Positions 1 through 8,510 of a stretch of DNA of 64,000 nt are shown here, in pieces. The notes beneath the pieces are model-generated. The model had not been told where the DNA came from. It searched no databases and worked only from the letters and a program-made list of their open reading frames with translations. Positions within the stretch are counted from its first letter, which is position 1. Every line of letters begins with the position of its first letter. Both the position numbers and the translations under genes were made by a program. Origin of the DNA: Bacteroides cutis. Lineage in GTDB: Bacteria; Bacteroidota; Bacteroidia; Bacteroidales; Bacteroidaceae. Location: positions 186,001 to 250,000 of the forward strand of contig NZ_OEST01000005.1 of the NCBI RefSeq assembly GCF_900241005.1, written 5' to 3'.

Positions 1-1781
1 TATTCAAGGAACATAGCTCTAATCATTGGCAGACCGTCAACAGCCTCTTTTGCTATACTGTATGTATATGGCATGATTTCCGATTTCATTTTCAGATACC
101 AGCGGTTGATGGAAGTAACAGGTTCACCCAGTGCATGAGGATACTTCTCATTAGCTCCCCAACCATCCATATTCAGTTGCATAGGGGTAAAGGTTTTCCA
201 TTGGAAATCTCTGGTATTTACTATTGGATTTTTTCCACCGAAAATACCATCCATATCAGAGCAGATATTAGGATTACCCGATAATCCCGAACCTATATAA
301 GTCGGAATGTGAAAACGTATATATTCCCAAACGCCACCGGTTTGGTCGCCCGACCATATACCTGCATAGCGCTGTGTACCTGCCCAGCCATCGAGAGAAA
401 TGATGAAAGGACGAGCGTCGTTACCATAGTAGGTCATGATTTGTGCCACGTCTGTAATACCATTCAGTCCGAAGGAGTATCCGGATCCCACCCATGCTAC
501 GTCCGTTTTCAATACACGTACACCGGCATCACGTACCTCTTTCACGATATCTCTTTGCAACAAAGCGCTGATACCTGCTTTAGGATGTAAGTCAGATTGA
601 GTCCACAAACCGATTTCTACACCATTCTTATGAGCATATCCTGCCAGTTCTTTCAGGTTTTGTATGTTTCCATCCAGTGTTTCCGTCTGACCATAACCGG
701 CTCCATAACCATCGTTAGGTAAGAGCCAGCCCAGAGGCATATCATGGTTCTTATAGCGGTCTATCACGGCACGTGCCGAGAATTGATAATTATTTTTTTC
801 TCCATTCAGCGATTCTTTGATACCACCGTTGTCCTTCTGACTTTCTTTATAACGTTTTCCGTCTTCAAATAGAATTCCGTTCTCGTCTTCTTTCCAGTAG
901 TCACGGTTATAGGCATTCAGGTGCCCTTGATAGAAACCGAATTTCGGAAGCAATACAGGGTTGCCGGTCAGTTGATAGAAATCATTCAGTAAAGGTACGG
1001 CACCTTCATTAACCATGACAAAGATATCCAGATAGTTTGTCTGATGAAATAGTTTCACAATATTCTTTTCTTCTCTTCCGAAGTCATAAACTCCTCTTTT
1101 GAAGGTGTGCCACATCAAGCCATAACCATTCGTTGACCAATAGAATGGATTAGGAGATGCTACACCTCCGTCTGTCCAGCTGTTTTGGTTTTCAATGGAT
1201 ATGGTTTTACCTTTATGTGAGAATCGCCCGTTCTGTACACCACCTCCATAGAAATACTCCTGTGGATGTTCTTTAAATTTCAAGGTGACTCTTTCTTTAT
1301 CGAAAATAATAGGCTCTGCTTCTTCCAGTACGGTAGCGCCGGTTGTCAGATTGATGACCTTCATCAATGCGGTGCTCTTGTTTAATTGTACTTCAATCTT
1401 TCCGGTAATAATGGATACGGAACCATCGCTGTTTTTAATATCCAGTTGGGATACATTTTTGCGGGGTTGGCTTACCAAAATTTTAGCTTCAGGCTTGGCT
1501 TCCGGGTCACGGAGTATGCCACCTGTATTGTCCTGGAAGATTCTGAAGATGTTTTCTCCATAGAAATCAAGAGTCATACGCTGTTGATTGGCGAATAATA
1601 CTTCTACTGTGGTAGGGTTGATTTTCGTTACGCTAAGGATTTGGCTTTGTTGCTGGGCAACTTCCGCATGGATTTTTTCTCTACCTGCAGCATTTACAAC
1701 TGGGCACGACAGTACCATTGATAGGAGGAAGGTATATGATAATGCCTTCAGTCTCCTATAGTGACCAAATGATTTGTTCAT
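1..1781 (-). CDS. Glycoside hydrolase family 31 protein (C-terminus beyond window)
   Basis: Read from the reverse strand, starting at the ATG at 1781-1779 and running off the left edge, so only about 593 residues are visible. The N-terminus has a Sec-type signal peptide (hydrophobic run near residues 10-32), suggesting periplasmic or surface location. An N-terminal GH31 galactose-mutarotase-like domain is followed by a TIM barrel. The barrel shows a nucleophile-type strand LKTDVAWVG around residue 427 and an acid/base-type loop WSGDQTGG around residue 477, then the GLSGNPNICSDMDGIFGG stretch typical of GH31. The family hydrolyses or transglycosylates alpha-linked sugars; the exact substrate cannot be read. 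A strong Bacteroides promoter lies just upstream. It is divergent in composition from nothing nearby and looks native. Confidence 0.85.
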   Translation of the reverse strand, partial: MNKSFGHYRRLKALSYTFLLSMVLSCPVVNAAGREKIHAEVAQQQSQILSVTKINPTTVEVLFANQQRMTLDFYGENIFRIFQDNTGGILRDPEAKPEAKILVSQPRKNVSQLDIKNSDGSVSIITGKIEVQLNKSTALMKVINLTTGATVLEEAEPIIFDKERVTLKFKEHPQEYFYGGGVQNGRFSHKGKTISIENQNSWTDGGVASPNPFYWSTNGYGLMWHTFKRGVYDFGREEKNIVKLFHQTNYLDIFVMVNEGAVPLLNDFYQLTGNPVLLPKFGFYQGHLNAYNRDYWKEDENGILFEDGKRYKESQKDNGGIKESLNGEKNNYQFSARAVIDRYKNHDMPLGWLLPNDGYGAGYGQTETLDGNIQNLKELAGYAHKNGVEIGLWTQSDLHPKAGISALLQRDIVKEVRDAGVRVLKTDVAWVGSGYSFGLNGITDVAQIMTYYGNDARPFIISLDGWAGTQRYAGIWSGDQTGGVWEYIRFHIPTYIGSGLSGNPNICSDMDGIFGGKNPIVNTRDFQWKTFTPMQLNMDGWGANEKYPHALGEPVTSINRWYLKMKSEIMPYTYSIAKEAVDGLPMIRAMFLE

Positions 1782-1819
1782 GTTTTTTTTCTAAAAATTT
1801 ATATATAAGGTTATGTGTG

Positions 1820-1851
1820 CAAAGATATTGGGATTTTTAAACCAGCCCAAA
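1820..1851 (-). promoter_or_regulatory. Bacteroides-type promoter of the GH31 gene
   Basis: On the minus strand a -33 TTTG (1851-1848) is separated by 20 nt from a -7 TATCTTTG (1827-1820), matching the TTTG / TAnnTTTG pattern of Bacteroidetes sigma-ABfr promoters. It sits about 39 nt upstream of the GH31 start. Confidence 0.6.
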
Positions 1852-1896
1852 TTGTAGCTATGTTTTTTTATGTTTTCTTTTTAGTAAGCTGTATAT

Positions 1897-3021
1897 TTAT
1901 CCATTAGTGTCTTTATATTCTTCTCTTATGTTAATAATAGCTTTAATATGTTCGAATTCATATTCAAAACAGCTACTGAAGAAATTACGGTATAAATTAT
2001 GTTCTATCTGCTGGAAAGTCCAAAGTTTTCCACCTTTAAAGTTTTTATTACATAATATAGAATCATTATCCAAATCGAGGGTAAAGAGATAAATCAGTCG
2101 GTTAGTGACTTCATTTTCGAAGGGATACATCAGGTTGAAGTGCAAATTTTGGCGCGGAGCCGTGGGAAGTGTTTGCTGTAACATTCTTTCAACACCTTGT
2201 TCCAATGTTTCACCATAAAGGAGATAACTCTCCATGAGTAAATCTATTCTTCCTTTCTCAAGCGAGGAACATTGTGGGCGTGGCAGAAGATACAACATGC
2301 CATGTGAAGTTACTGCAATACGGATAACCGGGTTTATATAGCCATTTTTATGGTTTATGGCTTCAGAGGCTATTGCTTTTCCCAAGACATTTCCTTTTTT
2401 GTCGACTATCGGTACAAAAACCGTGTATCTCATTACCTTATTGAAATAGTAGATACCGAATTGGTTGAACAGGATACTTAAAATGAATACACAAGGAGGA
2501 ATGATGTGGAATAATATATAGCGGAGGGTATCTCCCATCGGGTGACTTATCAAAACAGAGATAATGATGATAAAAAAATGCAGGGAACTGATAATCAGTA
2601 ATACACGTGCTGAAACAATTGCGGCTTCGGCTCCTTGGGCAAAAAACTGCTTGCAACATTTATGGGTTTGTGAGGCATGATAGTTCAGAAAACGTTTCCG
2701 GTTGAGAAAGATAACCAGTGGTGGAATAATGGCGCTGATTTCCAAAGTAAACGGAGACATTTCCTTAGGGCAATAATTCGGAATAATAAAAGTCGTTATA
2801 GTCAGCAACAATAACATTCCGGTTGTACTGTAAAGAATGATTTTAGGAACATGTATACTTTTACTTGTCCAGATAGTGAAACTGTAGAATATTCCCACAC
2901 CGGTACCGGTGTAGATTGCTATGTCTTGATCTATGAATTCGCATAGTAAAATGGATATAATAACAGGAATATATCCTAATGACATATTGAATTGAGATGA
3001 TAGAACTCTTTGCCGACCCAT
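1897..3021 (-). CDS. Membrane protein with C-terminal degenerate Nudix-like domain
   Basis: 374 residues, ATG at 3021. The first ~210 residues hold several hydrophobic segments (for example IPVIISILLCEFI, IILYSTTGMLLLLTITTFII, VLLIISSLHFFIIIISVLI, YILFHIIPPCVFILSIL), so the N-terminal half is membrane embedded. From about residue 215 the sequence resembles a Nudix fold (VPIVDKKGNVLGKAIA followed later by YGETLEQGVERMLQQT). The usual Nudix box GxxxxxExxxxxxxREUxEExG is degenerate: the REUxEE glutamates that bind metal are absent, so hydrolysis is doubtful and a sensory or binding role is more likely. It lies immediately upstream of the GH31 gene and downstream of lipA, all on the minus strand. 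Domain call is by eye; function unknown. Confidence 0.6.
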   Translation of the reverse strand: MGRQRVLSSQFNMSLGYIPVIISILLCEFIDQDIAIYTGTGVGIFYSFTIWTSKSIHVPKIILYSTTGMLLLLTITTFIIPNYCPKEMSPFTLEISAIIPPLVIFLNRKRFLNYHASQTHKCCKQFFAQGAEAAIVSARVLLIISSLHFFIIIISVLISHPMGDTLRYILFHIIPPCVFILSILFNQFGIYYFNKVMRYTVFVPIVDKKGNVLGKAIASEAINHKNGYINPVIRIAVTSHGMLYLLPRPQCSSLEKGRIDLLMESYLLYGETLEQGVERMLQQTLPTAPRQNLHFNLMYPFENEVTNRLIYLFTLDLDNDSILCNKNFKGGKLWTFQQIEHNLYRNFFSSCFEYEFEHIKAIINIREEYKDTNG

Positions 3022-3077
3022 TATTGTATTATTTTGTCGTTTTCTCTAATTAACAATCAGCTATAGCTAAATGTTCT

Positions 3078-3947
3078 TTATTTCATCTTTTTTTGTATGT
3101 AAATGGTTGATTTATCGGCATGATAGGAAGAACGGACCAGCGGGGCACTTTCTACCTGTACAAATCCTTTTTCTAATCCAATCTGTTTGTAAATGTTAAA
3201 TTGAGTGGGAGTCACATACTCTGCCACAGGATAGTGTTTGTGTGTAGGTTGCAGATATTGTCCGATTGTCAGAATGTGGCAACCCACTTGGCGTAAATCA
3301 TTCATCAGTTCTTCTACTTCCGTCGGGGTTTCTCCCAGTCCGACCATAATGCCCGATTTGGTCGTAGTACCGCTTTCTGCAATTTGGCGTAGCACTTCAA
3401 GGCTTGTTTCATAACGGGCGGCACTGCGCACCAACGGACTGATACGTTTTACGGTTTCCATGTTGTGGGAGATAATTTCCGGCCGGGCGTCGATCACTTG
3501 TGCAACAAGCTCATGTCGTCCCTGGAAATCGGGTATCAACACTTCTACGGTAGTTTCCGGATTGAGGCGTTTGATTTCGCGGATGGTTTGCGTCCAATGT
3601 GTAGCACCGAGGTCAGGCAGGTCATCCCTGTCTACTGAGGTGATGACTGCATGCGAGAGTTTCATTAAAGCGATGGACTCTGCTACGTGGGTAGGTTCTT
3701 GCGGATCGAGCGGCAGGGGTTTCCCGGTTTGTGTATTGCAGAACTTGCAACAGCGGGTGCAAATATTGCCGCCAATCATAAAAGTGGCAGTACCTCTGCT
3801 CCAGCACTCCCCCATATTGGGGCAGCGTCCGCTGCTGCAAATAGTATGCAGGCAGTGCGATTCTACAATACGCTTAGTTTCGGTATAACGTTCGTTCGCT
3901 CCGATACTTATTTTAAGCCATTCCGGTTTAGGCACTCTGTTTGTCAT
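3078..3947 (-). CDS. lipA: Lipoyl synthase
   Basis: 289 residues, ATG at 3947. Radical SAM enzyme that inserts two sulfur atoms into octanoyl groups on lipoate-dependent proteins. Both diagnostic iron-sulfur clusters are visible: the auxiliary cluster C37-x4-C42-x5-C48 (CSSGRCPNMGEC) and the radical SAM cluster C63-x3-C67-x2-C70 (CTRCCKFC). The C-terminal RSSYHAD motif supplies the conserved serine ligand of the auxiliary cluster. Length is normal for LipA. It follows the DPP-IV gene with a 25-nt gap, so the two are probably co-transcribed, an arrangement with no obvious functional link. Confidence 0.97.
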   Translation of the reverse strand: MTNRVPKPEWLKISIGANERYTETKRIVESHCLHTICSSGRCPNMGECWSRGTATFMIGGNICTRCCKFCNTQTGKPLPLDPQEPTHVAESIALMKLSHAVITSVDRDDLPDLGATHWTQTIREIKRLNPETTVEVLIPDFQGRHELVAQVIDARPEIISHNMETVKRISPLVRSAARYETSLEVLRQIAESGTTTKSGIMVGLGETPTEVEELMNDLRQVGCHILTIGQYLQPTHKHYPVAEYVTPTQFNIYKQIGLEKGFVQVESAPLVRSSYHADKSTIYIQKKMK

Positions 3948-3972
3948 AGTGATATCAGATAAATGGAAACTG

Positions 3973-6186
3973 TCATTTTAATTCCCTGTCAAAGAAATTT
4001 GTTAATTTCGTATACAGGTGCAAGCGTGTATTACCCCCATAAATACTGTGGTTACGGTTCGTATACACTTGCATATCGAATTGCTTTCCAAGTTGTACCA
4101 GATGTTCTGCATATTCCGCGCAATTCTGGAAGTGTACATTGTCATCAGCCATTCCATGAACTAATAGCAGGTTACCATTCAACTTATGGGCACGGTTGAA
4201 AGCGGAAGCAGCTTTGTATCCTTCTGCATTTTCTTTCGGAGTACGCATAAAGCGTTCCCCGTATACCGTATCATAATAATTCCAGTCCGTAACGGCGGCA
4301 ACGGCTACTCCGGCTTTAAATACCGGTGTACCTTCACTCATGCTCATGATAGTCATATATCCGCCAAAGCTCCATCCCCAGATGCCGATGCGATTTTTGT
4401 CTACATAAGGCAGACCTCCCAGATAAAGAGCTGTTTCTACCTGGTCTTTGGCTTCTTTCACGCCAAGGTTCAGATAGGTGCATTTAGCAAATTCTGCACC
4501 GCGTCCACCTGTTCCTCGTCCGTCTACACAAACCACAATATAACCCTGCGATGCCATATATGTTTCCCAGCTGACGCCGAATTTGTCAAGTACCTGCTGT
4601 GATCCCGGGCCACTATATTGGAACATGATGACCGGATACTTCTTATTGGCCGAGAAATCAGTCGGTTTCATCATCCAGCCATTCAGCTTAGTACCCTCTG
4701 AGGTCTGGAAATTGAAGAATTCTTTTTTCGGCATGGCATATCCGTCAATTCTCTGTTTCAGGGCGGCATTATCGACTAGAGTAGTCAATGTCTTACCTGT
4801 ATTGTCGTTCAGCGTGATAACAGTAGGTGTATCCACACTGGAGTAGCGGTTCATAAAATACTTCATGTCCGTACTGAATTGCGCGCTATTCGTTCCTGTC
4901 TTGTCGGACAACTTGCTTTTCTTTCCTTTACGGTCAATCTTGTACACAGCACTACGCATAGGGCTTTCTTCGTTGCTGGTGTAATAAAAACTACCATCCT
5001 CAGGGTCATAACCCAGAAAATCCTGCACCTCATACGAGCCGGAAGTTACCTGTTTCAACAGATTACCGCTGATACTGTACCAATACAAATGATTGTATCC
5101 GCTCTTTTCGCTCATAAAACTGAAATTCTCAGGATAGAAGATAATATTGTCGAACACATTCTCCCGGATGTATGTATCGCTTTCGTCGCGCAAAGCCAGT
5201 TTGCAAACGGTGCTGCGAGGGTCGGCAAGATACAGGTCGAATCGGTTTTGATGGCGGTTCAAGGTCATGATAGCCAGTTTATTCTCGTCTTGCGTAAAGC
5301 GGATACGAGGAATATATCCGTCTTCATCCAGCGGAACATTTATTTTACGGGTCACTTTAGACTTGATATCGAAAGTATGAACAGATACTTTAGAATTGAC
5401 TTCGCCCGTTTTGGGATATTTATAGGTATATTCTCCCGGATATTTTTCATAAAGAGCAATGTGAGGTTTTTCTCCGGCAAAAACGGGGAAAGAGTAGGAA
5501 GGCACTTCGCGCTCATCGAAACGGATGAATGCCAGCATCTTACTGTCGGGACTGAACTCCAAAGCACGATTGAAAGAGAATTCCTCCTCGTATACCCAGT
5601 CGGGAATTCCGTTCAAGACTTCATTACGTTTACCGTCTTCCGTAACTTGGCTTTCACTGTTGCCATAAAGCAGTTTCACGAGAAAAATATTGTTATCGCG
5701 TACAAAAGCTACCTGATTGCCATCCGGCGAAAAAACAGGTACCTGCTGCGGTCCTCCGTCAGAGAGTTTTTCTACGACATTATTGATTTTTCCGTCCAGA
5801 TTACGTTTTAGGCTATATATGTAATGTACAGCTGTATATGAACGACGGTAAATAGGAGTCGTTTCCGTGGCGATGAGCAGTTTGCTGCCATCGGGAGAGA
5901 AACTGTAACTGTCGAATTTCTTGAATGGACACTCACGGGCGGTGGTAGCGTCAAAAAGTACCTCTACCGGTTTACCGGTCTTGAAAGAATATTTGATAAT
6001 CTGTGTCCGGTCGGCATTTATTTGGGAATAATGCTCACCGTCTCCCGGAATGGGAATAACACCGGAAATATTTTCAGGAGAGAATTTACCGGATACGATT
6101 TCTTTTAAGTCGAGTGGTTTGCCACCTTGCGCAAAACCGGTCAAGGCGTAGAAGCATAAAAGAAGTACAATACTTATCTTTTTCAT
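3973..6186 (-). CDS. S9 family prolyl dipeptidyl/tripeptidyl peptidase (DPP-IV type)
   Basis: 737 residues, ATG at 6186, with an N-terminal signal peptide (KKISIVLLLCFYALTGFAQG), so periplasmic or outer-membrane associated. An N-terminal eight-bladed propeller (about residues 40-490, with repeated SPDG-type blades such as FSPDGSKLLIA and FSPDGNQVAFV) precedes an alpha/beta hydrolase domain. The catalytic triad is visible: Ser in GWSFGGYMT near residue 605, Asp in HGMADDNVH near 680 and His in RNHSIYGG near 713. The EE pair in VYEEEFSFNRA within the propeller is the substrate N-terminus anchor of DPP-IV enzymes. The family removes X-Pro di- or tripeptides from peptides. A TATATTTG -7 box lies about 44 nt upstream. 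Confidence 0.93.
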   Translation of the reverse strand: MKKISIVLLLCFYALTGFAQGGKPLDLKEIVSGKFSPENISGVIPIPGDGEHYSQINADRTQIIKYSFKTGKPVEVLFDATTARECPFKKFDSYSFSPDGSKLLIATETTPIYRRSYTAVHYIYSLKRNLDGKINNVVEKLSDGGPQQVPVFSPDGNQVAFVRDNNIFLVKLLYGNSESQVTEDGKRNEVLNGIPDWVYEEEFSFNRALEFSPDSKMLAFIRFDEREVPSYSFPVFAGEKPHIALYEKYPGEYTYKYPKTGEVNSKVSVHTFDIKSKVTRKINVPLDEDGYIPRIRFTQDENKLAIMTLNRHQNRFDLYLADPRSTVCKLALRDESDTYIRENVFDNIIFYPENFSFMSEKSGYNHLYWYSISGNLLKQVTSGSYEVQDFLGYDPEDGSFYYTSNEESPMRSAVYKIDRKGKKSKLSDKTGTNSAQFSTDMKYFMNRYSSVDTPTVITLNDNTGKTLTTLVDNAALKQRIDGYAMPKKEFFNFQTSEGTKLNGWMMKPTDFSANKKYPVIMFQYSGPGSQQVLDKFGVSWETYMASQGYIVVCVDGRGTGGRGAEFAKCTYLNLGVKEAKDQVETALYLGGLPYVDKNRIGIWGWSFGGYMTIMSMSEGTPVFKAGVAVAAVTDWNYYDTVYGERFMRTPKENAEGYKAASAFNRAHKLNGNLLLVHGMADDNVHFQNCAEYAEHLVQLGKQFDMQVYTNRNHSIYGGNTRLHLYTKLTNFFDRELK

Positions 6187-6229
6187 ATCATAGTTTTTTT
6201 ATATTATTCAAACGGTTGATAATTCGGAA

Positions 6230-6237
6230 CAAATATA
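6230..6237 (-). promoter_or_regulatory. -7 promoter element for the DPP-IV/lipA unit
   Basis: Minus-strand TATATTTG matches TAnnTTTG. It lies in the gap between the MFS stop and the DPP-IV start. No clear -33 TTTG was identified. Confidence 0.45.
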
Positions 6238-6274
6238 CGATAATGATAAGAAATAGCGAAGTACCGGCTTGTTT

Positions 6275-7423
6275 TTATTTGAGCGAACGCCTGAACAAGA
6301 AAAGCATGATGATGAGTGAAACTATCATCAGATACGGATATAACTTGATACCATCAGCACTTCGCGCTATAATTCCCATCAGGCCATTCATTGCGGTCTG
6401 TCCTACCAGAGCTATGGCGAGCGCTACACTGAAAGCCGTTCCCGACAAAGAAGGATAACGGTTACCGATAAGACTTAATATGACAGGATAGGTTGCCGAT
6501 AATCCGGCACCCACTATTGTCATGCCGATGGCCGCCCTGATAAAGTCCGGTGAAAATATCAGCAGGCCGAAGCCGGCGGCAGTCAGGACAAGGCTGTAAG
6601 GCAACACCTTTTCCGGTTTTACTTTCTTGAAGATAACGACCTGAAGTATACGTGCTACCGTCAATCCCACCATCATGCAAGTCAGTGCCAGCAATGCGCG
6701 GTCGGCGGGGATATCTGTCGCCTTTCCAAAGTAACTTGTTGACCAGTTGTTACAGACCCCCTCAATGCCGCTTTGGAAAAACAGAATGAAGCTGAGCAGC
6801 AACAAACTACTCTCTTTCAGTAATCCCAATCCTTCTTTTATGGGAAAACCCTGTGCCTGTTTCGGTGCGGGGAAACGTATGGGGATACAGAATAGGATAG
6901 CTGCCAGCATGATAACACCGATACCTTGTAAAATCACTTCGTAGGTGAAATGTTCCGATAAGATGCCCAGTAACATGGGGATACCCAATGCGCCCAGTCC
7001 GTAGAACATGCCCAGGAAGCTAAGCCGGGAACCCTTTTCCGCGTCTTCTGAGATATCGGCCACTAATGCGTTCGTTTCTCCATTCAGAATACCTCCACCC
7101 AGGCCTATTCCGATGATGGAAGCTTGTAACATGGGAATGTTTTCGAAGAAAGCAAGTCCTTCCATACCCAGCAATACAATGACACAACCGGGCACGAGCA
7201 ATGCCTTATGCCCGAAACGGTCTACGATAGGACCGAAAATCAGTGATCCCACCAACATGCCGAGTGGCAGGAATGTGACAAGCGAAACGGTATGCAAGCT
7301 GTTTAAACCTAATTTGATAACCAGCGACGGTAATACCGAACCCAATGTAATCATTGAAACGCCGAAAAAACACATTCCGATACAAGCGGCTATGAAGACC
7401 AAATTTTTATGATAGTTATTCAT
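6275..7423 (-). CDS. MFS transporter (fucose-permease-like topology)
   Basis: 382 residues, ATG at 7423, about 12 hydrophobic membrane segments in two six-helix halves. The loop between helices 2 and 3 carries the MFS signature as GPIVDRFGHKALL. The protein is short and its sequence style (FLPLGMLVGSLIFGPIVDRFG, ETNALVADISED) resembles the sugar-type FucP/NagP-like permeases of Bacteroidetes. Substrate cannot be assigned from sequence; nearby nagB and the GH31 gene make a sugar plausible but this is weak inference. It is transcribed divergently from the radical SAM gene, and each direction has its own -7 box. Confidence 0.85.
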   Translation of the reverse strand: MNNYHKNLVFIAACIGMCFFGVSMITLGSVLPSLVIKLGLNSLHTVSLVTFLPLGMLVGSLIFGPIVDRFGHKALLVPGCVIVLLGMEGLAFFENIPMLQASIIGIGLGGGILNGETNALVADISEDAEKGSRLSFLGMFYGLGALGIPMLLGILSEHFTYEVILQGIGVIMLAAILFCIPIRFPAPKQAQGFPIKEGLGLLKESSLLLLSFILFFQSGIEGVCNNWSTSYFGKATDIPADRALLALTCMMVGLTVARILQVVIFKKVKPEKVLPYSLVLTAAGFGLLIFSPDFIRAAIGMTIVGAGLSATYPVILSLIGNRYPSLSGTAFSVALAIALVGQTAMNGLMGIIARSADGIKLYPYLMIVSLIIMLFLFRRSLK

Positions 7424-7452
7424 TATATCAGTTGATTGGTTAAGGTTACATG

Positions 7453-7460
7453 CAAAGCTA
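7453..7460 (-). promoter_or_regulatory. -7 promoter element for the MFS gene
   Basis: Minus-strand TAGCTTTG matches TAnnTTTG, about 30 nt upstream of the MFS start; forms a divergent pair with the plus-strand element at 7495-7502. Confidence 0.5.
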
Positions 7461-7494
7461 TGAATTTATTTTATTTTATTTCGAACAAAAGCAC

Positions 7495-7502
7495 TACTTT
7501 TG
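7495..7502 (+). promoter_or_regulatory. -7 promoter element for the radical SAM gene
   Basis: TACTTTTG matches TAnnTTTG and lies 20 nt before the ATG at 7522. Its position rules out the longer in-frame reading from 7450, since that would place the promoter inside the gene. Confidence 0.5.
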
Positions 7503-7521
7503 CTTCATAATAGATAGATTT

Positions 7522-8448
7522 ATGAACATCACACCTCTTTACAATGAGTTTCCTTTGTTTCTGAAGCGTTATTTCCCGTACAAAGTACAGAAGATATCGT
7601 TGAACGCCGGTTTTACATGTCCCAACCGGGATGGCAGTAAAGGATATGGCGGTTGTACCTATTGCAACAACCAGACCTTTAATCCCGATTATTGCCGGAC
7701 GGAAAAGCCGGTTGCACAACAACTGGAAGAGGGCAAACAGTTCTTTGCCCACAAATATCCGGAAATGAAATATCTCGCATACTTTCAGGCCTATACCAAT
7801 ACGTATGGCGAACTGGAAGCCTTGAAACGGAAGTATGAGGAGGCTCTGTCCGTAGATGATGTGGTCGGGTTGGTCATCGGTACCCGTCCCGATTGTATGC
7901 CCGATGAATTGCTTCATTATCTGGAGGAAATCAATAAACACACTTTCCTTTTGATAGAGTATGGTATTGAAAGTACCCATGACGAAACACTTCGTCGCAT
8001 CAACCGGGGGCACACGTTTCAAACCACTGTTGATGCGGTAGAACGTACAGCCTCCTGCGGCATTCTTACCGGCGGGCATGTCATCTTGGGATTGCCGGGC
8101 GAAACGCATCCCGCTATCGTATCCCAGGCGGCCGCGATGTCGCGTCTTCCCCTCACCACGCTGAAAATGCACCAATTGCAACTGATACGCGGCACCCGCA
8201 TGGCATGGGAGTATGAACAGCATCCCGAAGATTTCCATCTGTTTGATGTCGAAGAATATATCGACCTCGTAATAGATTACGTCGAACACCTGCGTCCCGA
8301 CTTGGTATTGGAACGGTTTGTATCCCAATCTCCCAAAGAATTATTGATTGCACCGGATTGGGGACTAAAAAATTATGAATTTAACCATCGGGTACAAAAA
8401 AGAATGAAAGAACTCGGCGCTTATCAAGGAAAGAAATATGAAATGTGA
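7522..8448 (+). CDS. TIGR01212 (YhcC-like) family radical SAM protein
   Basis: 308 residues from the ATG at 7522, chosen because a -7 box lies at 7495-7502 and because the conserved family N-terminus starts with MNITPLYNEFPLFLKRYF. The iron-sulfur motif is in NAGFTCPNRDG...GGCTYCNN, with the last cysteines spaced C-x2-C as in radical SAM enzymes. Further family motifs are visible: GTRPDCMPDELL, EYGIESTHDETLRRINRGH and GLPGET. The YhcC family is conserved in bacteria but its reaction was not firmly established to my knowledge. Encoded just upstream of the flavodiiron protein, which has its own promoter. Confidence 0.92.
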   Translation: MNITPLYNEFPLFLKRYFPYKVQKISLNAGFTCPNRDGSKGYGGCTYCNNQTFNPDYCRTEKPVAQQLEEGKQFFAHKYPEMKYLAYFQAYTNTYGELEALKRKYEEALSVDDVVGLVIGTRPDCMPDELLHYLEEINKHTFLLIEYGIESTHDETLRRINRGHTFQTTVDAVERTASCGILTGGHVILGLPGETHPAIVSQAAAMSRLPLTTLKMHQLQLIRGTRMAWEYEQHPEDFHLFDVEEYIDLVIDYVEHLRPDLVLERFVSQSPKELLIAPDWGLKNYEFNHRVQKRMKELGAYQGKKYEM

Positions 8449-8459
8449 GAAAAAAGACT

Positions 8460-8467
8460 TATTTTTG
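8460..8467 (+). promoter_or_regulatory. -7 promoter element for the flavodiiron gene
   Basis: TATTTTTG matches TAnnTTTG, 43 nt before the ATG at 8511. Confidence 0.45.
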
Positions 8468-8510
8468 CCGACGTTAGAATATGGAATCAATCTAAATTAG
8501 AGAAAAAACA

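Noticed and set aside
4186..5811. Long plus-strand reading frames opposite the DPP-IV gene
   Set aside because: They are antisense shadows of a well-supported peptidase gene with visible catalytic residues.
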